A DNA stretch of 64,000 bases from assembly GCF_023053635.1 (NCBI RefSeq), contig NC_086177.1, positions 91,980,001 to 92,044,000 of the forward strand. Direction: 5' to 3'. Source of the DNA: Elgaria multicarinata webbii (lineage: Eukaryota; Chordata; Lepidosauria; Squamata; Anguidae). The notes under the pieces were generated by a model. It did not search any database. It was given only the letters and a program-made list of their open reading frames with translations, and was not told where the DNA came from. This document shows positions 24,301 to 39,300 of this stretch, piece after piece (the stretch's first letter is position 1; every line of letters starts with the position of its first letter). The translations under genes and the position numbers were made by a program.

Positions 24301-27300
24301 GCCTTGCCAAAGAACCGCTGCCTCCATGAAAGCACCATTGCTCCCAGAAGCAGGAGAGAAAAGGAATCACTCTGGTGGGAGTCTCTCGGTTGGTAGCCAC
24401 ACTTCAAAGAGGCCAGGAGGAGGGCCCCTGAAGGTTAATGTTGCCTCGTAAGCCCCTCCTCCAGCCAGTGTCATTACAAAGCTCCCCCAATGCTAGGGCT
24501 TGAGGACTTCTCATTCCCCTCCCCTGCAATGGCCCTGCCACAGTCAGGCAAGCTGAATGCAGAGTAGGGCATTAGTCTACAGTGTTTAATGAATAAATGA
24601 ATAAAAATAATATCCTTTATGACTGGGTAATCAATGAAATATTCACCTTTTAATAAAAATATATATCCCTGGGTGCGCACCCTAATGAAATGTGCTGTAC
24701 ATGCCTAAGTCAGACAGCCGGTTTCATGATTGACACAAGGACCAGCGAAACCACATCATGAACAGCCCTGTTTTGGACCAGCCAATCAGCATTGTGTACA
24801 GCCCCACTTTGAGGGGGGAGGTGGAAATATGACTTTATGATTGAGTCAAAGACCAGCCAATCACAGTGCTTTGCAAAGTGTGTGCTGTTTTTTTGTAAAC
24901 CGCCCAGAGAGCTTTGGCTATTGGGCGGTATAGAAATGCAATAAATAAATAAATAAATAAGTAACTTCTTCTGAAAGACAGGAGAAGATTTTTTTCCTAA
25001 GCTGGATCTAGAGTAGAACGTGATATGTACTCCCAAAGTTCACTGAGTGTCCTCCTATGTGAGGCTCACTGCTAAAATGAATTACATCTGTATGCACCTT
25101 TAATTTATATTGAGTCAGTCTGCCTCACTCCCTAAAGCTGGTTAGAAAAATATTTTGTACAGAATCCCTTTCTTTAGCCCACAGGAGCCCGATACAATAT
25201 TTTCTCTTGTTGGGGAAAAACACACACTCCTCTTTACTTAAGTGAAATGAGTCAGCATCCTCTCTGACTTAGATTTACCCAATTGTTTTAAAAGGCAAGT
25301 CACTCCCAGAAATATTTTGGAAACATGCCCAAAGAGTGGATTTACACTGATTCCTCTGTTCCTCTGAAAAGCTGACCAAGAGAGGTTTTCTGTTTTGTTT
25401 TGTTTAAATGTACAGGCCTTTTACTTTATGCCCTCACTATAATGAATGCAACTAAGTCCGGAGAAAACGTGAATTTTGGAAATGGCTCGTGACAGCCGTG
25501 GGCTAGACTTTGTAAGTTGACAGTGTGGCCAAAGGGAATGTAAAGCTAAGGCTTTACAAGGTGTAATATTTCATTAGCAGGAAGCAAGGAGGCCTTCACG
25601 ACTCACTGCCCGTTTTCTAGGTTTTCCTTTCACAGGAAGAACTGAGACGTGTGTTTGCTGGCAATCTGGTCAAAGCCAACGGAGAAGGTGTTGATCCCTG
25701 ACAACCCAGTGAACACTGCTCCTTTGTAAAGGAATGGATGACAAGCAAGCTATATCACATGCCAAAGTACTTCTGAGCATGTACAGAGCATCTTGAATAA
25801 TCACCATACTTGCATCCTCCTTGATGGTTTTCCTCTGCTTTTCAAAGTGCTTATTTAGGCAGGTAATTCGGCCTGTCACGGAACTGATGGTTTATGCACC
25901 CTGATATCTCTGTGAGGTTTCAGCTGCTGCCCCTCTTTTTAAAATGGTTTAAAATTGTTTGGGGGGGTTGTTATTTTCTTATATGGATCCTGTTCTTGAT
26001 TTTTGTTCTTAATTTATGTTGTGAGCTGCCTTGAGTGTTTCTCTAGAATGGCGGTGTAGAATCTTTTCAGCCCAAGGACAAAGTCCAATTTCGGAAAGCA
26101 TAAGAACATAGGACGAGCCATGCTGGATCAGGCTAAGGGTCCATCTAGTCTAGCACTATGTTTGTACAGTGGCCAACCAGGGACCCACAAGCAGGACATA
26201 GTGCAACAGCACCCTCCCACCCATGTTCCCTAGCAACTCAACCTCTCAGGAGCTACATTCTAGTAAGAGTGTTCTAGTGGTGAGCAGAGCTAAAGGTAAA
26301 AGAGGTGGGCTGAAATACCAAAAACACCAGCATGTTTTCGCTCAAAGCTCTTACAGCCAGTAACTGAAGCTTAGGAGAGGCATTCCAACCTTTTAGAATG
26401 GGCCGAAAACATGCAAAATCTGGAAAACCATCAAGCAATCAGCAGTTGGGGGAAACAGGGCGAGGCCAGAAAAAGGGGTCATGGCCTTCTAGGGGACCCT
26501 ACACGGGCCTGAGATTCAACACCCCTGATCTAGATGCAAAAATGAGGGGAATAAGCCCCTCCCTCAAATAATAAATAATATAGCACCTTTGGAGAATTTA
26601 GTGCTATCGTCATGTAATCCTGGCAACAACATTGTAAGGTAGGTTAGTACTCTTATCCCCATATTGCAGATGGGAAGAACTGAGGCAGAGGGCCTTGCCT
26701 TAGGCCACCGAGTACGTTCATGGCAGAGAAGAGATTTGAACCAAGGAGCTTACTGATTTGTACCCAGGCCCGGCCCAAGGCAGGCTGCCACCTGAAGTGA
26801 GCACTCACCATGGCCACTGCTCACCTACTCACTGGATCTGCTCGGCAGCTAACTCTGGCCACGCCCACCTGCTTGCTCGCTCACTTACATTTTTTGGTGA
26901 GTGTACACATGCCTGCCTTGTCACATTTCCCAGAATTCTCAAGTATCGCGATACTTCTGGGACGAGGCAGCTGCTGCACAAGTCGATGTGGAGGTGAGCG
27001 AGCTGATGGCTACTTCTTGGTCCTGTCAGCAATCTGCATGGCTAGCTGGCCAGCCGGCCATGCAGGTGGCTGGCTGGACCTAGAAGAGGCGGGGCCAAGA
27101 AGTGGTGAGGGTGGCAAGAGGGCTGCCCAAGCACGTCGGATGGGTGGGAGATTAGCAGGCATTAGGTGTTGCCAGCAGGACGGCTGTCCCAAGAACTGGT
27201 GGGCCCTTTGGAAGAGAACAATTTGTTGCTCTTCTCATATTCCACCACCTGATGCACTCACATCAGGCTGCTTCATGATAGGGCTGGACTTGTTTGTACC

Positions 27301-30300
27301 TAAGGTGGAATCCTATGCAGCTGCCCTACTGTTCCCAGGGAACTTGACATCTGAATAACCATGGATAGAAAACCAGTGCACGTCGCTTAGGGCACAATCC
27401 TATGCATGTTTAAACAGAGAAAACTCCTACAACTCCCAGCTGATGCTGTAATTCCCAACAAACGCCTCAACGCAGTGGAAGTTTGGGACATTGCGGAAAA
27501 TTTAAATGACCCCCCACCCAGCACTGATTGGATCACTGCTCCCAGTGACTGCTAACCAATCAAGGCCGAGTTCCGACATGGGCACTTTTCCCAGCTCCCC
27601 TTGAAACTGGAGCCAGCCTGAAAACAACACTCAGCTGCACACTCTTCCATTTTAAACTGCAATTGCTGATGCTCCCAGCTTTTATGGACACCAGGCTGAT
27701 TATCATGGGAACACAGAGAACTTGGCAGAGACAACCATTCCTCCTCTTGGCTCCTATCATTAATGACCTTTCAACATACCAATAACTAAGCCGGGCTTTT
27801 GAATTCAGCTGCAGACAATGAAAGGATCTCTTGTATGCAATCCTCTTTCCTATTGCCGCCCTGTTATTTTTAACAAGCTGTATACCTAACACCGGTGCAT
27901 AAAATTTCTCCCCCGAACAGCCGCATGGAAAACATACATCTGTACAGTTGTGATCCCCATCTCCTTCTGCCAGGGGACATTTTTTTCCCCATCCAGGCAA
28001 GTATCAGATGGACATTTGAACTTGCAGGATCAAAATTTTCGCCATCACCCAAGGTAGCAGCTGTGCATGAAACCAAGCTGTCCATCACAAAAGGCAAAGT
28101 CATTTCTTGACATCACGCAGAGCTTACATCTCTGTACATAGAAGCGACATTTGGAAGAAATGGCAGGGGTGCAGGACTCCTACTTTAAAGAGGACCGTCC
28201 TCTATTTGAAGGCCTGTCTAGTCTGGTTTAGAGAGAAAGAACCATAACAAAGAAGAGAAGGGAACTCGACATCTTCCCCACTACAGTTAGAATTATGGCA
28301 TTTCTAGAGTAGTTATTTCTAAATGTGCAGTTATATGTATAAATTGACTCAAGTATATTTTATGCACATCCATGTCCTCTTTTGACCTCTTTTTGGCTGA
28401 CACATTTCCACTTTGTTTTGGTGGTGGTGGGGAGAACACACAAGTGGCCACCCTGGGAAATGGTGAACCTGAAATGCTGCTTGTTAAAAGTTTTATCCCC
28501 CGCCCCCTCTTAAGAGCTTAAGGAAATTCACACGGTTCTCTCTCCCCTTTTTATTCTGATGACAACCCTGTAAGGTACTCATCCGAACTGAGAGATAACA
28601 ACTGACCCAAGTAGGGAGAGTCATGGCTGAGTGGGGATTTGAACTCAGGTCTCTCCACTCCTAGTCTGACACTCTTAACTACTACACTATGCTCAGCAAG
28701 CAACAGCCTCTCATTTTTGTCTCTAGCACCAGTTATTTTAACATTCACTCATTCACAGAGGCCCACATCCAAAGGAGGGTGAAGCTAGTTCATTTCTGTT
28801 ACACAACATTTACTACATATATGACAAACGTTGTGGTATAGCATTGGGATCAGCTGTTCAAAAGAAAAGACTCCAAAATTCATCGGGCTACCATGAACAC
28901 TCTGCATGGGCCTCATCGGAAATCTGACCCACCCCTGCCCCACCCCCCTCCACAGCAAATAAGGCTGAAGCTATTAAGCCTGGATTTGGGATCAGTGAAA
29001 TCTGGATTCAAGCCTTATCCAAAGAAGTCCTATTTGGTCTTGCAAAAGTCACTCTCTCACACAGAATGGCCCTATGCATCCTTTCCTACAAGTAAAAATG
29101 CTAGTTGATCGATGGAGGAAATTTGTTTTCTGTTGCCCCAGAGGGGAGGACCCGAAACAACAGGTTTAAATGATAAGAAAGGGGATTTGGACAGAACATT
29201 AGGGAGAGATTCTTGGTGGCACAAGCTGATTGACAATGGAATCAGTGGCTTCAGAAAGTGGTGGACTCTTCCTTTGCCAGAGGTTTTTAAGAAGAGGTGA
29301 ATGGCCACTTATAAGCGATGCTGCAGCAGCAGGTTCCATGCATTGGCAGGGGGTTGGACCGTAGAATCATAGAATAGCAGAGTTGGAAGGGGCCTACAAG
29401 GCCATCGAGTCCAACCCCCTGCTAAATGCAGGAATCCACCCTAAAGCATCCCTGACAGATGGTTGCCCAGCTGCCTCTTGAATGCCTCTAGTGTGGGAGA
29501 GCCCACAACCTCCCTAGGTAACTGATTCCATTGTCATACTGCTCTAACAGTCAGGAAGTTTTTCCTGATGTCCAGCTGGAATCTGGCTTCCTTTAACTTG
29601 AACCCGTTATTCCGTGTCCTGCACTCTGGGAGGATCGAGAAGAGATCCTGGCCCTCCTCTGTGTGACAACCTTTTAAGTATTTGAAGAGTGCTATCATGT
29701 CTCCCCTCAATCTTCTCTTCTCCAGGCTAAACATGCCCAGTTCTTTCAGTCTCTCTTCATAGGGCTTTGTTTCCAGACCCCTGATCATCCTGGTTGCCCA
29801 CCTCTGAACACGCTCCAGACGACCTTTGTGGTCCATTTCAACTAGTGTAGGCTGGTTTCTCCAATATCAGAGGGGCAGTGAATCTGTTCTGGGTTTCAGT
29901 CAGAACTCTAAAGATCCTGTCCAGGGTGCTGAACCTAATCCCCATCCAAATAGGTCCAGTACTTTGGATAGCACCTTTAGATTCCTGGCTGGTTCTGACT
30001 GAAACCCAGAGCAGATTTACCGCCCCACTGACATCAGAGCCACCAGCCTCCACTGGTTCCAACACCATGATTCCAAGATCCCAGACAAACATTCATATGA
30101 CTGTAGCCTCCCTCTCAATTTACCCCTCTGCAAAAGGGGAATTGTATTTACACTGACCTTCCTCAATGAGTTGCTATGGGAAGAAACAAACACCATAAGG
30201 TTCTCTGCACCATCAGCAGCAGCAGCAGCATCCACTGACAAACAGAACACTACAACATCTTCAGAGCATGTTTTGACTTCTACAGTCAAAATCCCATATA

Positions 30301-33300
30301 GGAATGTTAATATGCTGAGTAATGAGGAAGAATTTTAATAAAATAAATATATAAAGAAAGAAAGATTAAAAACAGAAAAAAAAACCCAAGGTGAAGCTTG
30401 CATGACTTCCACAAAAATATTGACTGAATTTACAACCACAGATGCATTCCGATACTCGTGCTTCTCAAAATAAGTGAGAACTGTGGAATCTCATTTAATT
30501 CCATTCCTACCTGTCATTCAGAAAAATCAGTCAAACCACGGACAGGAGCGCACAGTAGCAAAACTGATACATCACAATACATGGCTTTGTATAATCCCTA
30601 GCATTTACGTATCACCTTTTGAGCGTTCAAAGCGATGGACATGCATGATTTCAGTCATCCTTGCAACAACCATGTAAGAAAGGCCGATATTATGAACCCT
30701 ATACTGCAGATGAGGGTGGGGGCAGGGGGAGATACCGGGGCTGAGATATAGTGAAGCTACAGACCTTTCTTTCTGTGGCTTCACAAAGTGCCCAAGTACA
30801 AGAGGAAATCTTTCTTACAGCAAATGCCAGCTTCCCACCACTTACCAAGGTCTCCATGTGGCCACCTTGCGTTTTTTCCCCTGCCTACCTCTGTAGCCAC
30901 ACCACAATTCATCCTTCGTGTCAGAAGTGGTGGCCGGATAAATCATGAGAAGCAGCCGGCCCATGCAGGCACTGACATTGGGGAGATTCTTGAGGACGTG
31001 ATCCGTGCTCACGCAGCCAAATTAGCGACCCTGCTGCAAGATCCAGCAACGTAAGGATTCCTTAGCAAAAGTAAATAAATCCCTGCCCATCAATGATATC
31101 TACAGAAGCTTCCACAGCAGCTGTAAGAGGAGCAATTACCCGATTGTGAAGTTCCAGCCTCGATTATGACTGGGATGGAGAGGAAATTTCCATGTCGTCC
31201 TTTGGTAACCGGAGGTAACATTTCCCTCTGTGAGAAAAGCTACTGGAGGCTACAGATGTGGTTCCACAGGAGAAGTGAGAAGGAAAGGGAAGGACGGGAC
31301 TTGGCGCTAGCAGCCAAACAAGCGCTTAGCAGGATCAGTTCTTACTCCCCCTCTGTTCAATTGATCGTAGCATTTTTTTCAAAAATTATTTTTAAGATCC
31401 ATTCTGTCAGCTTTCTACTTTCCTGACTTGGCAGCACTTCATCTTAGATAGCACAACATGTTTTCACTCCACCCTTTCTCACAAGGCCGTCTGTTACAAT
31501 CAGTTTCTAATAGACGTCAGTTGTAACTTGGCAGAGAACTTCAACAGGAAGCATCCAAGTTAACCTCTGAACAGAATGAGCACTTCAAAAGCCTCAATTT
31601 CCTAAGAATTAAGCACTTGCTATTTCCTCTGCCTCCCCCAGGTCTTTACTCCCACCCAGTCATTGAAATTATTGTCATTTGTACTGATTCCATGATTTCA
31701 CATCAACAACTAAGATGGCCCAGGTGGAATACCGACACTGAGGTTGAAGTCTCATCTTGGCTAAAGATTGACTGGATGGTCCCAAGTACCTGATTGCCTG
31801 GGTTCACACAACACACTAACCCACACTCAGTGCTTGAGTGTGAGCTGTTGTTGAACAATGGTTTGTAATTGAATCATGGGTTATCATGTTGTCTGAATGC
31901 AGCACATTTCCCACAGAGTGGCTTGTTAATCATGCAGCGTGGCTTGTTAACCACCTTGAACAACCCAACAACAAACTATGGGTTCTCAAGATGGTTCATT
32001 CGAGAAAAACAAGCTACACTGCAGAGTTAACAAACCACCTTGAGGATAACGGGCTGCATTTAGACAACACGATAACCCATGGTTACACAACAGCCAATGA
32101 CTCAATAGCAACCCGTGCTAAACCACTGAGTGTGGGTTTGTGCGTTGTGTGAACCCAATCATTGTCTCAATTTACCCCCTAGTTCCTCAATCTGATGCCT
32201 TCCAGAGATTTTGGACTACAACGCCCAGTATTCCCAACCATAGGCCATTCTGGCTGGGGTTGATGGGAGCCGAAGACCAAAACATCAGTCTTCATTAAAC
32301 TAGAGTATGCACAAAGCTGCACAGCATGTTGCGAGAATGTATGGTCTAATTATTAAGTGGCTGGTTCACACAATGATGGTGCTATGAATCGTTATTGTAT
32401 AACTATTTTAAGCTGCTATTCTATACACCATAGAAGGGAACTTCTAGAGCACAATGGTTCCTCATCCAGCCTGCAGAGCCATGATGGATTACTCAGGGGG
32501 CAGGGATTGAAACATTCCTGCTGTTATCTCCAATCACAGGTTGGAGATAACACTGGAGGATGCAGGCATGGGAATCACTTGTGTGGCATCTTCACCAGTG
32601 CAGTCAAAGCATCTCTAGCTGACTGCTCAGTGGGGGAGGCTTTGCTTGCAGAGTGTCCTCCCCAAGATGGAAGCTGCCATGCAAATGAAATGTGCTTCTG
32701 GTAGAGTTGGTAGCTGGAGTGTTCCTCAAGCCTCCAACTCAGTTGGGGTGGCTTCACTGCATTCCAGCACCCCCCAGTGGTGGAAACCAGGGCACAGCAA
32801 AGCAAGGTCCCAGATGACACAATGGCCACCCAGTGCATTGTCCAAGAACCAAATGATGTCAGGAGGCCTGGTCCTGCCCCCTGACATCAAGTGTGGGGCA
32901 CACTGCTTGCCATCATGCAACCTGTGGAAAGCTGGGTGGGGCTCACCTGCCCCCCACCAAAATTCAGTCCTCCACCCCTGTTACACACACTTACCTGGGA
33001 GTAAGCCCTATTGAACTCAATGGGGCTTACTTCTAAGTTGACATTGCTGTTTTCATTACCATATCTGGTTTTTATTACGTGAGTGTTATTCTTGTACACA
33101 GCCTGAAAGGCAGCCAAGAAATATTTAAAATAAATAAACCATTTGCATAAGATTGCACCGTTATTAGGCAGTGTGTGTTCATGACCTCATTAAATCAGCT
33201 CATCATTCTAAAGATGGGGACTGAGAATAACCTATCAAAGCTGTCAGCCTTTCAGCCATACACATTTTTTCAATGTATAACTGAAACGAGGCTTCAGCCC

Positions 33301-36300
33301 ACATATACCAGGCCTATCCCCAGCCAAATCTGCAAGAACCATGCCCTGTGGGTCTGCTATTCCCCTTCCATGGTTACATCACTTACCTCGGCACAGTTTA
33401 ACTGTGCATCCCATCCTCCTCCACACCCTGAACGGGCAGACATGGGGGAAAAATAGCCACCAGCCATAGAGGAGGTCCATGGCATCAAGAGCATCGCCGC
33501 AAGTGGTGGTCGTTCTTGCTGGTGGACTGTATGGTTCCCCCCATATTTTTTTGAGCGGAACAAACAGAAATACCATCAGACGACCACCGTAGAAGATGGG
33601 TACTCTACCCACCATGGGGAGGGAACATGGTGGGCTCTTGTGTCATCTTATCAGGCCCTGTCTCTGCATTCCTCTTAAACACTACTGCAATGATTAAAGA
33701 AAAGAAATAGAAGAGAACAAAGGACAAGTTCCTTCTCCAATAGTATTGTCCAGGAAAAACAGAAACCTGGGGAATATCTACACTACAAACTTAAATTAGG
33801 TTTATACCAGTTTAATTGTCAGGGCTTCTTCCTGAGAATCTCATGAATCACTGTTTGGTGAAGGTCTCAAAAATTATCAGAGCAGAGGTGGTGGGGAGGG
33901 AGACAGAAACATCTTGGGATCTACAATTAAGATTGCTGGAAGATTTCCACTACCAAGGATTTCTGACTCTCCCCTTAAAAGAAAATAATAAAAGTAATAT
34001 GACAACCACAAAGAGGCTTCCTTGCCCTTTCCTAAATTAGAATCTCTGATCTGTAGTGACTCAAATGTAAATTCATACTTGCATATGTAAGTCATCTCAG
34101 TATATTTCTCATGAGGTGTAGTAGGTAATTTACTCTGCCCTGAGTTACCATTTTGCACCTGGCTCCCTTTGGTAGATCTTTGGGATTTAGTAAACAAAGT
34201 AGATCTCATGAGCCTGTAGTCTGCTCACACTTGTATTAGTTACCCCCCCTCCACTTAGAATCATAGAATCATAGAACAGCAGAGTTGGAAGGGGCCTACA
34301 AGGCCATCGAGTCCAACCCCCTGCTCAATGCAGGAATCCACCCTAAAGTATCCCTGACAGATGCTTGTCCAGCTGCCTCTTGAATGCCTCTAGTGTGGGA
34401 GAGCCCACAACCTCCCTGGGTAACTGATTCCACTTGTCCTCATGGTTTTCCTGTTAGGGTGAGCCAGGTGAAAAGAGGACAGGGCTCTTGCACCTTTAAT
34501 AGTAGTATAAAAGTGAATTTCAGCAGGCACATGGCAAGCACAACTATTAAAGGTGTAGGATCCCCAACATCCTCTTTTTCAACTGACCCGCCCTATTCCC
34601 CCGGAGAGAAAATGCCTCTCAAATGCAATCCTATACCTCTTTGCCTGGGAGTAAACACTATTTAATTCAATGGGGATTACATCTGAGTAGACATGTCTAG
34701 AATTGCACTGTTAGGGTGCAATCCTATGCATGTTTAGACAGAAAAAAGTCCTATAATTCCCAGCACGCTTCATTCATCCATCCTGGGAGTTGTAGGGTTT
34801 TTTTCTGTCTAAAACTGCATTGAGTTGTGCCCTTAGTCTCTAATTAAGATCTACTCCCCCAGCCCCTTAATGCTAGCTTCTAATCAAAGGAAAGTGTGTT
34901 TGCTTGTTTTTAGTTTGGCGGAACTTTGCAACCTTTCTTCAGCACAAAAGCATGTTTTGAGATGATTGACATTTTAAAAAGAAATAATGATGTGTATCTC
35001 TTTGGCTGGACCTGGTTATTACAACTTTGCACTCCGTCCTACGTATACGGCATACACTTAAAAAGAAATGAACTGAAAGATGAGAGATGCTCTATTCACT
35101 GCAAGTAATTGATGTACCAGGCAGGTGAAGACAGAAGGGCAGGACAGCTGGCTCGGCTTCCCCACCAGGTGCGTGGGGCATGGAGGACAATCACTCAGTA
35201 GGAGAGCTCAGGCTACTCTAAATCAGTCCTGCAGGTGCCAAGCGGGAGAATAAAATATCCATTTATGTGCACTCCTCATCCTATATATTGTCATGTGCTT
35301 GGGGTCAGTCTCAATTACCGTCCAGGGATCCGATTACAAAGAGATTCAGGATTGCTCACCCCAACTCTGTGGGCCTGTTCAGACGTCATGCTAAGTCACT
35401 GCAGATCGCTCAAAAACATGATCCGCAGTACCTTAGCATGTCATGCAGTAGGTGATTCCATTCCTCCCCCACATCATGATGGCTGAACTACCCACATCCG
35501 CTACCCTCTTGTTGCAGTGGGGTTAGCGGGCATCTGGGATTGCCGGGTCATCTGACGGGAACTCCGTGGGTTGCTTCCATCGTTCTGGCAAAAAGAAAAA
35601 GAAAAAAAGCGGCAACCATAGAGTTCACTGGCAAGAGCAACCGTCACGTTCAGCGGCGTTCTTACCACCGTAGACTTTCTCGATGGATGTACAGCCTGAT
35701 TCATGTCATGGCACCCACTGGAATATGCAGGCACACCAGCAGGAGGCTGCAATGTTTTCCATGGAGCAGAGACAGGATTACCAGATGACACCCCAGGAGA
35801 GGGAAAGCATGGGGCTATGGGTTTAGGACGGAGGCCCCGTGAGCCTTATCTTCTCACCTCTGTTGTCACCTTCTCACCTCTGTTGTCACCAACTGCTATG
35901 GCTGCTGCTTTTCCCTTTTTCTCATCATTGCTACCACTTGCTGGTTTGACATAGAGCTGGTGAGGGAGCAAGCAGGCAGTGGCGTCTGCGTCTTCTCACC
36001 ACTATTATCTGGGCCAAAGCAAGAGCCAGGTGAACATGCAGGTTACCATGGTGAGGAGGAGGAGCAAGTCCAAGAGGCTCTTCTCAGTAGATTGGTCACT
36101 GCTGGGATGTGGGGGCTTGGGCCTAGGGTGACCATATGAAAAGGAGGACAGGGCTCCTGTATCTTTAACAGTTGCCTAGAAAGGGGAATTTCAGCAGCTG
36201 TCATTTGTATACATGCAGCACTTGGTGAAATTCCCTCTTCATCACAACAGTTAAGTGTCAGCAGCTATACTAGAGTGACCAGATACAAGAGGGCAGGGCT

Positions 36301-39300
36301 CCTGCAGCTTTGTTGTGTTGAAGAGGGAATTTCACCAGGTGCTATATGCATACAAATGGCACCTGCTGAAATTCCCTTCTTTATACAACTGTTAAAGATA
36401 CAGGAGCCCCGTCCTCCTTTCCATATGGTCACCCTACCCTTGGCAGGTGCCCAACCATGGCTACGCTTGGCAGGATATATACACACAGTTTTCTATATGA
36501 AATTATATCCATCAATGAAGTTTGCATTCTGTGAATCAGTTGTACCTGAGCAATTAATTCACCAAATGATACGCCGATGCATAATTTATTTATCTTTTTA
36601 CTGACTCCTATTTTGACAGCTTTGCAAGGTAAAAAAGCAAAGGGCTCTGACACGAGATACACAGAGATATGGTGTTAGAAGCTTTAAGATACAGCAAATG
36701 CCTTTTAGGGAACAATCCTATGTGTGTTGCAACAGGAAAAAAAAGTCCTACAACTCCCAGCATTCCAAGCTAGCTATGGGGCATAAAGACACCCTAATGG
36801 GAAAAAAATCAATAGATTCTTTAATGCTCCAAATGTGTTTTTGTTTCCAGAAAGAAGAGGCAGAAATTTGGGGACATTGTGCAGATGACAGTAGGCAACA
36901 ATGCAATGGGAAGACTATGTGCAGGTCTACTTCTGTGTAGATCCTGCAACATCAAGCACATTTGGGGTTATTTTGTTAGCACAGAGGGTTGGAGAAGGGT
37001 TTTATTGTGCATCAGACTTCCACCTAAATCTTACTCACTTTAGTTTAACCTGCACAAAGATGTTCTTGATAGTAGCCCTAATAATAATATTACTGATTTC
37101 CCTAAGAATAATATTACTGATCTCTCCCCCCCCCCCAATGAAGAATTTATTATTATGCTTTACATGTGTGTAGAGTTTCTTGCCCAGCACCTGGAAAGAA
37201 TTTTGGGGATGCTGGGAGTTGTAGGACATTTTCTGCAAACATTGCACACTTAGAGTCTTGTTATTTTGCAGACGAATACTACGGCTTAAACTCTCCCAAG
37301 TATTTGGGAGATCCTCTTTTCTGTCTGTTTTGCTGTATAAACAGACCCTTAAAACCTGGATAGCCGACGCTTGTTAGAAGTGTACGTTCTTTTCTTGACT
37401 GACAAGGTCAATCTGGCATGAGCAGGAGTCGTTCCAAAGCAGCAGTGCAGCTTATGAGGAAAACAGACCTGAGGTGGAGAAATACTCTGAGGCCAACGAG
37501 CCAGCCAATGTCGCTGGGAGAATGTTTTTCTCGGCTTGACATCTGAATCCTGAGGCTGAAATCCAAACCGAAGGGTGAAGCGGAGGGTGGGAGGGTGGCT
37601 CTATCCATGTCAGATGACAGGCAGCACACACAAAAGCCATTGGTTTCGCTTCATCGAATGCTGGCACCCGGCTAGAAGTTTTATATCAAGCCGCGTTAAT
37701 GAGCTCCACATGCAATTGCCAGAATAAATGCACGTTTTGAAGTGTTTCCCCACCCCAACCAATGATTTCATAGGATAATGTTATTAGAACATCTCATTGC
37801 AGTTTCTGCAGCTTGCCTCAGTTCAATAGGACTTGCTCCCAAAAGGGCCTACTCCTGAGAAATTGAAACCATAGGCATTTCATGATCATAGTATTACTAG
37901 GGATGATATCTACAGATGGAAAACGAGTGTGGTGTAATGGTTAGAGTGTTGGACTGGGAGTTGGGAGATCTAGGTTCTAGTCCCCACTCGGCCATGAAGC
38001 TCACTGGGGGATTTTGGGTCAGACACGGACTCTCAGCCCAACCTCCCTCACAGGGTTGCTGTTGTGAGGATAAAATGGAGAGGAGGGGAATTATGTACGA
38101 CCTGAGGTCCCTTGGAGGAAAAAAGGCGGTATATAAATGCAATAAATAAATAAAATGGCTCAATTCAAAGCACTCTCATTGCAACACATCTGTAGCACAT
38201 TTATGGAACATGCATAAATCCTGTGCAGTGGGCCTGGGAGAAATCCTGCACTGTTCTATCCCATGCAGCATTATGTGGAAATAGGTCCCACTGAGACGAA
38301 GGGGGCATAGAAACACAGCTTCATACCTAACATTGTGCAAAACATACTGCAGGTTAACATGTTCACAGACTGATCTGCACAGGCACACCGTATTATTACC
38401 ATTGTTTTTAGTCTGTAGGCTGCACATTATCTATGAGGTCACCTGGCGGGGAAAAGAAACGAATCATTGCCAAGGCAAATATACAGTTACAGAGCTCAGC
38501 TGTATCATTTTCTAAAAGGAGAAGTGCCAGGAAGCCAGACCTTCGGACCAAGGCCGGAATAACAACAGAGGCAAGCTATGTAACGGTTTGGAGGTACCAG
38601 CTACAGCTATGCAAATACCTAGCAGAAAGTACTACCTTTGTTTTGGGAAGAGGCGCCCAAAGGCACTTGGGGAATATTATTCATTTGGGGAATATTTTCT
38701 ACACTCCAAAGGATGCAATGAGTTAATCCAGACTAATAAATGCCCAGATTGGGGGTACTATTTAATCCAAATTAAATGGTGCAGAGATCAAGTCACGTGA
38801 CAGTTAAATCATTGAACTTCTATGAGAAAATCAGGAAACCACTGGCACTGAAGGGGTGGCTTACAGTGCTATTGTTAAGATCAAACATGGAATGGGAGGA
38901 GAGGCATTTGTAGAGCAGCAAACACATACTAGGTCAGCCTTGCTTCTGTACTGGAAGCTCTGTCCCCAATCACAGATGTGTAGGGGCAGTGGTAGGAATA
39001 TTGGAGTGGAGAGACCCTAGTTCAAGCCCCCTCTCAGCCATGAAGCTCACTAGATGAACCTGGGTCAGTCACTCTCTCTGAGCCCTACCTACCTCATGCA
39101 GTTAGAACATAAGAAGAGCAAGACCAAGAATCCATCTAGTCCAGCATTCTGTTCACACAGTGGCCAACCAGCTATTAACCAGCACCCCACAAGCGAGATA
39201 TGAGTGTAACAGCACCCTCCCACCCATGTTCACTAGCAGCTGGTGTATATATTCTTACTGCCTTTGATACTGGTGGTAGCACATAGCCATCAGGGCTAGT

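Noticed and set aside
30788-31054. Plus-strand frame ending [20 protein letters not shown] next to a GT-like donor
   Set aside because: It looks protein-like and amphipathic, but nothing matches a known family and no partner exon was found. It would run antisense inside SYBU intron 2.
37925-38154. Possible tRNA gene
   Set aside because: A and B boxes are present, but the sequence continues as a SINE body and tail. No cloverleaf-competent acceptor stem is seen.
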